From the NCBI GenBank assembly GCA_947478535.1, contig CANJXD010000082.1, positions 1 to 15,455 on the forward strand: a stretch of 15,455 nt of DNA, given 5' to 3'. This DNA comes from Acetobacteraceae bacterium (GTDB taxonomy: Bacteria; Pseudomonadota; Alphaproteobacteria; Acetobacterales; Acetobacteraceae). The notes beneath the pieces were generated by a model. It had not been told where the DNA came from and made no database searches. It saw only the letters and a program-made list of their open reading frames with translations. Positions 8,551-13,838 of this stretch are shown piece after piece. The first letter of the stretch is position 1, and each line of letters starts with the position of its first letter. Position numbers and translations under genes: made by a program.

Positions 8551-8583
8551 GTGTCAAGCGGTTGCCCAGCGACGGATTGACAC
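8551..8583. promoter_or_regulatory. Divergent back-to-back promoter dyad between cupin and acyl-CoA ligase genes
   Basis: The 92-bp intergenic region (8522-8613) holds a perfect 7-bp inverted repeat: GTGTCAA at 8551-8557 and TTGACAC at 8577-8583, separated by 19 bp. Each arm contains a consensus TTGACA -35 box pointing outward, one toward each gene. On the plus strand a 3/6 -10 match, GATCCT (8601-8606), follows an 18-bp spacer. On the minus strand GATAGT (8531-8526) is a 4/6 match, but the spacer is 20 bp. Either -10 would place the transcript start at or within a few bases of the ATG, and neither gene has a Shine-Dalgarno, so leaderless mRNAs are possible. The dyad could also be an operator for a shared regulator. 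Confidence 0.45.
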
Positions 8584-8613
8584 CCGCACCACGCGGCCCC
8601 GATCCTCCGCGCC

Positions 8614-10161
8614 ATGTCCGATTTCATCCGCCGCGGCGCCGCGCGCCACATGCTCATCTCCGACGGCATCCGCGCTTCCGCCGGCCGTTCCCCCGACAAG
8701 GTCGCGATGCGCGAAAGCGGCCGGTCACTGACCTATGCGCGGCTGGTGGAGCGCATCAGCCGGGTGGCGAACCTGGTGCATGCCGGGCTCGGCCTGCGGC
8801 ACGGGGAACGCGCCGTGGTGTTTTCCGCCAACTGCCTCGAATACATGGAAATCGTCTGCGGCATGGCGGAAGCCGGCGTCGCCGCCGCCACGATTGGCCC
8901 CGCCGCCGCCGGCCCCGAAATCCGCTTCATCTGCGAGGATAGCGGCGCGCGGGTGATGTTCGTCTCCCCGGCCCTGGAGGCCCTGGCCCGCGCCAGCGCG
9001 CCGCCCAGCCTCACCCGCTTCATCGTCATCGGCCCGGCCTATGAGTCGCTGCTCGCCGATGCCGCCAGCACCCCCTGCCCGGTGGAGGTGACGGAACACG
9101 ACATCTTCTCCGTCCCCTATACCTCCGGCGCCACGGGGCGGCCGAAGGGTGTGCAGCTCGCGCATCGCGGCCGCGTGCTGTCGGGCTATGCGATGGCCGG
9201 CGAACATCGCTGCTACACGCATGAGGATCGCGCCGTCGCGACGACCCCGATGTTCCACGGCGCCGGCTTCCTGATGGTGCTGACGCCGATCTGGTTCGGC
9301 GGCCAGGTGGAGATCCTGCCGCGCTTCGACATCGAAAGCCTGATGGGCACCATCGCCAGCTTCCAGGCCACCAGCGCCTATATCGTGCCAGCGCATTTCG
9401 CCGCCCTTTTCGCGCTGCCGGAGGCGAAGCGGGCGCAGTGGGACATGCGGTCGATGAAGGCGGCGATTTCCGGCACCGCGCCGCTGCCGCAGGCCACCAA
9501 GGAACGCATCGTCGCCTATTTCGGCGAGGGCAAGCTGTTCGAGCGCTACGGCACCACGGAAACCTCCATCGCCACCTCGCTCGGCCCGAAGGATCAATTG
9601 CGGAAACAGGCCTGCGTCGGCCTGCCCTATCCGGCGACGCAGGTGATGATCTGCGCGCCCGATGGCTCTGAGGTGGCGCGCGGCGAGGTCGGCGAATTGT
9701 GGGTGTCCTCGCCCTACATGTTCTCGGGCTACCTCAACCTGCCGGACGCGACCGCGGCGGGCACGCGGGGCGACTGGTTCGTCACCGGGGACCTGGCACG
9801 GCAGGATGAGGAAGGCTTCGTCTATCTTGTGGATCGCAAGAACGACATGGTGATCTCGGGCGGGGAGAACATCTATCCGCGCGAAGTGGAGGAAGTGATC
9901 CTCGCCCATCCCGCCGTCGCCGAATGCGGCGTGACCGGTGCGCCTCACCCCTATTTCGGGGAGGCGGTGACGGCCTTCGTCGTGCTGCGGACAGGGATGA
10001 ATGTCGATGCCGAGACCCTGACCGCGCTGTGCCGGGAGAAGCTGTCCCGCTACAAGGCGCCGAAGGAGATCCGCTTCGTCGAGAGCCTGCCGCGCAACAG
10101 CATGGGCAAGGTGCTGCGGCGCGAATTGCGGGCGCGGTTGATGGCGGAAACGAAGGCCTGA
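8614..10161 (+). CDS. Acyl-CoA ligase, class I adenylate-forming (AMP-dependent synthetase)
   Basis: A full-length 515-residue ANL-superfamily enzyme that activates a carboxylic acid with ATP and couples it to CoA. Motifs in order: P-loop YTSGATGRPKG 169-179, aromatic/His segment TPMFHGAGF 211-219, A5 YGTTE 312-316, A7 TGD 391-393, hinge DRKND 407-411, GGENIYPREVE 416-426 and A10 PRNSMGK 493-499 with catalytic Lys499. All key residues are present. No targeting signal; cytoplasmic. It is the only plus-strand gene, divergent from the cupin and convergent with soxA. The start ATG 8614 is supported by the fold beginning shortly after; no ribosome site precedes it. It may activate an acid produced by the divergent catabolic operon. 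Acyl substrate (medium/long chain, aryl or dicarboxylic) is not determinable by eye. Confidence 0.9.
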   Translation: MSDFIRRGAARHMLISDGIRASAGRSPDKVAMRESGRSLTYARLVERISRVANLVHAGLGLRHGERAVVFSANCLEYMEIVCGMAEAGVAAATIGPAAAGPEIRFICEDSGARVMFVSPALEALARASAPPSLTRFIVIGPAYESLLADAASTPCPVEVTEHDIFSVPYTSGATGRPKGVQLAHRGRVLSGYAMAGEHRCYTHEDRAVATTPMFHGAGFLMVLTPIWFGGQVEILPRFDIESLMGTIASFQATSAYIVPAHFAALFALPEAKRAQWDMRSMKAAISGTAPLPQATKERIVAYFGEGKLFERYGTTETSIATSLGPKDQLRKQACVGLPYPATQVMICAPDGSEVARGEVGELWVSSPYMFSGYLNLPDATAAGTRGDWFVTGDLARQDEEGFVYLVDRKNDMVISGGENIYPREVEEVILAHPAVAECGVTGAPHPYFGEAVTAFVVLRTGMNVDAETLTALCREKLSRYKAPKEIRFVESLPRNSMGKVLRRELRARLMAETKA

Positions 10162-10212
10162 CGGTTGGCTTTCCCTACGGCCTGACGGTTGGCTTTCCCT
10201 ACGGCCTGACGG
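10155..10212. repeat. 24-bp tandem repeat (2.4 copies) spanning two convergent gene ends
   Basis: The unit beginning GGCCTGACGGTTGG repeats exactly with period 24 bp: copies start at 10155 and 10179, and a partial third covers 10203-10212. The first copy contains the TGA stop of the ligase gene. The soxA TAG stop (10201-10199) is at the end of the second copy, and the last SoxA codons lie in the third. The whole 37-bp space between the two convergent genes is repeat. Because 24 is divisible by three and each unit regenerates both stops, changes in copy number would not alter either protein. I see no strong terminator hairpin within it. Confidence 0.9.
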
Positions 10213-10951
10213 CCGGCGTCTCCATCGCCATCCCCGCGGCGCGCCGCATCAGGAACAGCTCGATCTCGGTGTATTCCGGCGCGCCATAGGCGAAGGGCTC
10301 GCTCCGCACGCCGGTCATGCAGCCGCGCAGCCGGCGTTGCAGGGACCCCAGCGCCTGCCATTCCAGGCGATACAGCGGATAGCCCGTGGGATGCGCCTGC
10401 GGGATCAGGCTGCCCGCGAGCCGCCTGCCCGCATTCTCGTCATGGCATTGCGCGCAGGAGAGGTCGAGCTGCCCGCGCCGCGCCTCATACAGCGCACGCC
10501 CCCGCTCCACCGCCGGCGTCAGGCGCGGATCGGCGGGCGGCGCGATGGGCAGCCCGCGGGATTGCTGCCCGACATAGGCCGACAGCGCCAGCAGGCCTTG
10601 GCTTTCCCGCGCCAGCGGCGGCGCGCCCTGGCGTTCCTCCCGGCATTGCAGGATGCGGCCGGCGAGGTCGATCGGCGCGGCCCGCGCCTCATCCCACGCA
10701 GGGTAGCGCGCGGCGACGCCCGCCATGGATCGCGTCGCATCGCCATGGCAGGAGGCGCAGGATTGGCCGGCGGCACCGGCAGGACGATGCCACAGCGCCT
10801 CCCCCTCCGCGGCCCAGAGCATGCCGGGGTTCTGCATGTCGTCGCGCTGCATCGCCTGCGTCTCCCGCGCCATCTCCGCGAAGCCGGAACGGCGATCCTG
10901 CGCGGCGGTGGGCGATGCCAGCAGCAACAGCAGCAGCAGGCGCGCTTTCAC
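10199..10951 (-). CDS. soxA: SoxA, diheme c-type cytochrome of the SoxXA complex
   Basis: SoxA with SoxX forms the periplasmic c-type cytochrome that joins thiosulfate oxidatively to a SoxY cysteine. The 250-residue precursor has a Sec signal (MKARL, seven leucines, cleavage near TAA-Q at 17/18). There are two heme motifs, CASCH 65-69 and CAQCH 166-170. Cys103 (GRILQC) and Cys211 (RGCM) match the family's cysteine heme ligands, Cys211 being the active-site persulfide position. The ending RSEPFAYGAPEYTEIELFL 216-234 is diagnostic of SoxA. The start is GTG 10951, in a GTGA overlap with the soxZ stop. It is the last gene of the cluster; soxB, which commonly follows, is absent here. The gene ends in the 24-bp repeat. 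Confidence 0.95.
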   Translation of the reverse strand: MKARLLLLLLLASPTAAQDRRSGFAEMARETQAMQRDDMQNPGMLWAAEGEALWHRPAGAAGQSCASCHGDATRSMAGVAARYPAWDEARAAPIDLAGRILQCREERQGAPPLARESQGLLALSAYVGQQSRGLPIAPPADPRLTPAVERGRALYEARRGQLDLSCAQCHDENAGRRLAGSLIPQAHPTGYPLYRLEWQALGSLQRRLRGCMTGVRSEPFAYGAPEYTEIELFLMRRAAGMAMETPAVRP

Positions 10952-11268
10952 GTAACCTCGATCTCCCGCGTCTCCGTCTGGTCGAAGCCATTGTCGCCGA
11001 CCCAGCGCAGCACGACCGGACCGCTGGCCGTGGCGGTAGTGGTGAAGGACAGGAAGGGATTGGCGGCGATGGCCGGCGACAATTCCGCCGAGAACACCAC
11101 CGCCCCGTCATAGGTGCAGGTGAAGCGGCGGATGATGTCGCGCGGCAGCACCACGCCATCCGCGCCGGGGCGATAGCCGGTTTCCATCGCATGCTGGATC
11201 AGCGTGCGGATGGTGATGACATCGCCCCGCTGCGCACTGCGCGGCACGTTGATCAGGACCCGGGCCAT
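10948..11268 (-). CDS. soxZ: SoxZ, sulfur-carrier complex scaffold subunit
   Basis: SoxZ pairs with SoxY to form the periplasmic carrier of covalently bound sulfur intermediates. The 106-residue length is typical. Recognisable features are RVLINVPRSAQRGDVITIRTLI at the start, HAMETGYR 27-34, DIIRRFTCTYDG 44-55 and the C-terminal WVGDNGFDQTETREIEV. There is no signal peptide, as expected for a protein exported as a complex with Tat-targeted SoxY. ATG 11268 has a good ribosome site (GGGAGG, six bases upstream) in the 12-bp gap after soxY. It overlaps soxA by four bases. Confidence 0.95.
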   Translation of the reverse strand: MARVLINVPRSAQRGDVITIRTLIQHAMETGYRPGADGVVLPRDIIRRFTCTYDGAVVFSAELSPAIAANPFLSFTTTATASGPVVLRWVGDNGFDQTETREIEVT

Positions 11269-11280
11269 GCGATGCCTCCC

Positions 11281-11721
11281 TCAGCCTTCGATACAGGCGG
11301 CGAGCGTCACCACCACCTGCGCGCTATCGGACCAGAAGCGACCATCGGAGGTCTCGGCGACGGCGAGCAGGATCTGCGAGGTGGCAAGCCGGATATGCGT
11401 GGCCAGCAGCGCCCGCCCGGCACGCGGCCCGATCGCCACCGTGATGACATGCGGCTGCGGGTTACGTTCGTTGAAGACGGCGATGGCGCGCACATGGTCC
11501 GCTGCCGTCATCGGGCTGTCCACGATGACGGAAAGCGGCACCGTGTTGCCGTTCTCCACCAGCGGCGAGACATCGAGCGCGACGCGCCCCGGCGTGACAA
11601 TGCCGCCCCGCGTGAAGGCGAGCACGGCTTCCGCCATCGCCTGCGGCGTCGCGCCGGCGCCACGCGGGGCCAGCAGCAGCGCGGGGGCGGCGAGGAACAG
11701 GCGGCGGGTCGGCGCAATCAT
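11281..11721 (-). CDS. soxY: SoxY sulfur-carrier subunit with atypical C-terminus
   Basis: SoxY carries sulfur intermediates on a C-terminal cysteine. The 146-residue precursor begins with a twin-arginine-type signal (TRRLFL 5-10, then a hydrophobic stretch to about 24). The mature part has the SoxY pattern: ALDVSPLVENGNTVPLSV 48-65, VRAIAVFNERNPQPHV 77-92, ATHIRLATSQ 107-116 and ALV-type strands to the end. The classical tail GGCGG is replaced: the protein ends LAACIEG, with Cys143 its only cysteine, followed by Ile-Glu-Gly. The reactive cysteine is kept, but the flexible glycine arm is altered and one residue longer after it. ATG 11721 overlaps the soxX stop (ATGA); soxZ follows after 12 bp. 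Family is sure because of the soxZ pairing; the carrier's partner or substrate range may differ. Confidence 0.9.
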   Translation of the reverse strand: MIAPTRRLFLAAPALLLAPRGAGATPQAMAEAVLAFTRGGIVTPGRVALDVSPLVENGNTVPLSVIVDSPMTAADHVRAIAVFNERNPQPHVITVAIGPRAGRALLATHIRLATSQILLAVAETSDGRFWSDSAQVVVTLAACIEG

Positions 11722-12167
11722 CGCGCGGGCTCCTCTCGCGGCGTGGTCAGGAAGGCCAGCAAATCCTCGATCTCCTCCGCCGTCAGCAGGGGGCGATCCC
11801 GCTGCGTGGGGGCGACGCGGTGCAGCCCCTCGATCCGGTAGTAGGAAGGCATGATGCTGTCCGGGTTCAAGCGCTTCCCTTCCACCAGGCGCAGCCGCAA
11901 CTGCCCGATGGACCAGCGGCTGCCTGCGCCGGCCAGGCTCGGCGCCAGGTTTCCCTGGAAGCGTTCCTCCGGGAAGGGGCCGGAATGGCAGAGCAGGCAG
12001 AGCCCGCGCGTGCGGTCCAGCACGATGGCCCGCCCGCGCGCAGCATCGCCGGGGGCGGTGGCCAGCGGGACGGGGATGGCGTCGTCCACCACGGTGTAGG
12101 GCCGAAGGGGTTGCGCGGTGGCCGGGGCGGCGAGGAGGAGGGCGGCCAATACCGCCACTCCGAACAA
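11718..12167 (-). CDS. soxX: SoxX, monoheme c-type cytochrome of the SoxXA complex
   Basis: SoxX is the small electron-accepting partner of SoxA. From the start chosen it is 149 residues: a hydrophobic export segment, cleavage near TAQ at about 19, heme motif CLLCH 57-61, GNLAPSLAGAG 72-82 and the axial-Met motif IMPSYYR 105-111 with Met106, all typical of SoxX. The start is uncertain. TTG 12167 is used because it lies directly after the palindromic repeat and allows a short signal peptide; GTG 12158 is the alternative. The frame stays open to ATG 12329, but those 54 extra codons translate the repeat (PHPTLSPFGGEG) and are almost surely not part of SoxX. The stop overlaps the soxY start by ATGA. 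Confidence 0.85.
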   Translation of the reverse strand: MFGVAVLAALLLAAPATAQPLRPYTVVDDAIPVPLATAPGDAARGRAIVLDRTRGLCLLCHSGPFPEERFQGNLAPSLAGAGSRWSIGQLRLRLVEGKRLNPDSIMPSYYRIEGLHRVAPTQRDRPLLTAEEIEDLLAFLTTPREEPAR

Positions 12168-12168
12168 G

Positions 12169-12285
12169 CCCTCGCCCCCGAAGGGGGAGAGGGTTGGGTG
12201 AGGGGGAATTGCCGGCCGCAGACCGTGATCACCACGCCGCGCTCCCCCCCTCACCCTGCCCTCTCCCCCCTGCGGGGGGCGAGGG
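12169..12285. repeat. Inverted pair of REP-like GC-rich palindromes between fccB and soxX
   Basis: Copy A (12169-12206) runs CCCTCGCCCCC, GAA, GGGGGAGAGGG, then TTGGGTGAGGGGG. Copy B (12244-12285) is nearly the reverse complement of A. Each copy alone folds into a strong hairpin with an 11-12 bp stem and a three-base loop (12169-12193 and 12259-12285), and the two can also pair with each other into a long stem. The 37-bp spacer holds the perfect palindrome GTGATCAC (12225-12232) almost at the centre. Dispersed intergenic elements of this CCCTCACCC/CCTCTCCCCC type are known in many proteobacterial genomes; genome copy number cannot be seen here. The element occupies most of the 148 bp between the fccB stop and the soxX start. 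Confidence 0.85.
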
Positions 12286-12315
12286 TTCCAAGGCGCGCGG
12301 TTCCCGGCACCCACC

Positions 12316-13557
12316 CTACCCAAAGGCATCCCCGGTGATCGTCTCGAACCAGTCCTCGGCGTAGCGCGCCTCCGCCTCCCGCACCGCAGCAGGTGCTACC
12401 AGCGGGCTGGTCCCGCCGGCGCCGGGAATGTCCGTCAGCAGGCCATTGGCGGGCTGATAGACGCCAGCGACGGAAATCCCGTAGCCGGGCGCCACCAGGG
12501 AATAGCAGGTGTTCAGCAGCTTCGGCGCCACCACCGCCTCCCCTCGCAGCAGCCCCGCCATCGCCACGGCGGCAACGCGCGCCTGGGCATTCGCGGCGAA
12601 GGCGGATTTCGGCATGGCGCCGGCAATGGCGGCATCGCCGATGACGTGGATGCCCGGCACGAGGCGGCTTTCGAAACTCGCGGGGTCGATCGGGCACCAG
12701 CCGCTGCGATCCGTGACACCGGCGGCGACCGCGATGGCACCGGCGCGCTGCGGCGGGATGATGTTCACCACGGCGCCGCGATGGGCGCCGAAATCCGTCA
12801 CCACCTCCCGCGCCGCAGCCTCCACCGCCGTCACCCGCCCGCCGGCGGATAGCGGCACATACTCCAGCAGCCCGGGATAGAGCGCCGCCCAGGCGGCCTC
12901 GAACAGCCGCTGCTTGCTGAACACATCCTTCGCATCGAGCACGATCAACTTCGAGCGTGGCTTTTGCGTCTTCAAGTAATGCGCGATCAGGCTGGCGCGC
13001 TCGTAAGGCCCGGGCGGGCAGCGATAGGGGTTGGCGGGGATCACCATCACCACCGTGCCACCATCCGCCATCGCCGAAAGCTGGTCGCGCAGCAGCAGCG
13101 TTTGCGCGCCGGCCTGCCAGGCATGGGGTAGCGTGGCGGCGGCGGCTTCCGTGTAGCCCGGCAGCGCATCAAAGCGCAGGGCGATGCCGGGCGAGAGCAG
13201 CAGCCGGTCATAGGCAAGCTGGGTGCCATCGGCCAGCGCCACGCGCCGCGCCGTGGCGTCCACCCCCGTCGCATCCTGGTGGATCACATCGATGCCATCC
13301 GCGCGGATCGCGGCATAGCCGAAGGATTGGCCCTCCATCGGCCGCAGACCGGCGATGACGGCGTTGCTGAAGGGACAGGCGGTATAGGTGGCGTTGCGCT
13401 CCACCAGCGTCACGCCCAGCCCTTCGCGCTTCAGCGCGCGGGCGGCGGACGCGCCACCGAAGCCGCCGCCGATGACGACAACCTTCGGCGAAGCCCCTTG
13501 CGCCAAGGCCGGCGCCGGCAGCAGCAGCGCGGCCAGCGCGCGGCGAGGCAGCTTCAT
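12316..13557 (-). CDS. fccB: Flavocytochrome c sulfide dehydrogenase flavoprotein subunit (FccB/SoxF)
   Basis: The 413-residue periplasmic flavoprotein oxidises sulfide to sulfur and passes electrons to a cytochrome c. It has a signal (MKLPRRALAALLLPAPALAQ), the FAD-binding GGGFGG 30-35, and Cys61 in CPFSN, the position of the covalent FAD-cysteine in the Allochromatium enzyme. Cys180 (RCPPGPYERA) and Cys351 (NTCYSLVAPGYGISVAG) match the active-site disulfide. IPPQRAG 267-273, GWCPID 286-291 and the HVIGDA 304-309 FAD motif are also present. All catalytic residues are intact. ATG 13557 overlaps the preceding cytochrome stop (ATGA), implying a FccAB-like pair. It is called SoxF when in a sox cluster. 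The REP-like pair lies just downstream. Confidence 0.95.
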   Translation of the reverse strand: MKLPRRALAALLLPAPALAQGASPKVVVIGGGFGGASAARALKREGLGVTLVERNATYTACPFSNAVIAGLRPMEGQSFGYAAIRADGIDVIHQDATGVDATARRVALADGTQLAYDRLLLSPGIALRFDALPGYTEAAAATLPHAWQAGAQTLLLRDQLSAMADGGTVVMVIPANPYRCPPGPYERASLIAHYLKTQKPRSKLIVLDAKDVFSKQRLFEAAWAALYPGLLEYVPLSAGGRVTAVEAAAREVVTDFGAHRGAVVNIIPPQRAGAIAVAAGVTDRSGWCPIDPASFESRLVPGIHVIGDAAIAGAMPKSAFAANAQARVAAVAMAGLLRGEAVVAPKLLNTCYSLVAPGYGISVAGVYQPANGLLTDIPGAGGTSPLVAPAAVREAEARYAEDWFETITGDAFG

Positions 13558-13838
13558 CGGACAATCCAGGCGGCGATCGCCTGGCTTTCTTCCTCGGTGA
13601 ACCCTTTTGCCAATCGGTCCATCAGTGTCGCCGGGCGGGTCCCTTCGCGGAACGCCCGCATCGCCGCCGCCACCTCCGCCGCGTCACGCCCACGCAGGGA
13701 CGGGATCGCGGCGTCGGCGCGCACCGGCGCCCACACGGAGGAATGGCAGCCGAGACAGGTGGAGGCGCCCGGCGGCGCGCCCTCGGCAAAAGCTGGCCCC
13801 GCCGCCAACAGCAGCAGGGCCAGCACGCCCCGCATCAC
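13554..13838 (-). CDS. Small monoheme cytochrome c (FccA-like)
   Basis: A 94-residue exported cytochrome c: hydrophobic signal to about residue 18 (AFA-E), one heme motif CLGCH 28-32, and an axial-Met segment RPATLMDRLAKGF 68-80 with Met73. This resembles the FccA cytochrome of sulfide dehydrogenase but has one heme only. It is translationally linked on both sides: its stop overlaps fccB, and its start sequence GTGATG overlaps the molybdopterin-subunit stop. GTG 13838 or ATG 13835 can both serve; the difference is one residue. It is probably the electron acceptor of FccB, and possibly of the molybdenum hydroxylase encoded immediately upstream. Confidence 0.9.
   Translation of the reverse strand: MMRGVLALLLLAAGPAFAEGAPPGASTCLGCHSSVWAPVRADAAIPSLRGRDAAEVAAAMRAFREGTRPATLMDRLAKGFTEEESQAIAAWIVR

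Noticed and set aside
8725..9948. Minus-strand open frame of 407 codons opposite the acyl-CoA ligase
   Set aside because: The plus strand has the complete set of adenylate-forming motifs; the minus translation is low-complexity Arg/His/Gly.
10915..10945. Poly-glutamine-like stretch and CAG-type repeat on the plus strand
   Set aside because: It is the complement of the leucine-rich signal peptide of SoxA, not a trinucleotide repeat of its own.
12169..12285. Rho-independent terminator for fccB
   Set aside because: The hairpins are strong, but no T-run follows either stem on the minus strand. The paired, inverted, near-identical units fit a dispersed palindromic repeat better.
12169..12285. 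CRISPR-like repeat-spacer structure
   Set aside because: Only two copies, in opposite orientation, each self-palindromic; there are no further units and no cas genes in the window.
12168..12329. Extended soxX reading frame starting at ATG 12329
   Set aside because: The extra 54 residues are a translation of the inverted REP-like repeats and overlap the fccB end; the cytochrome precursor more plausibly begins at the hydrophobic signal segment.
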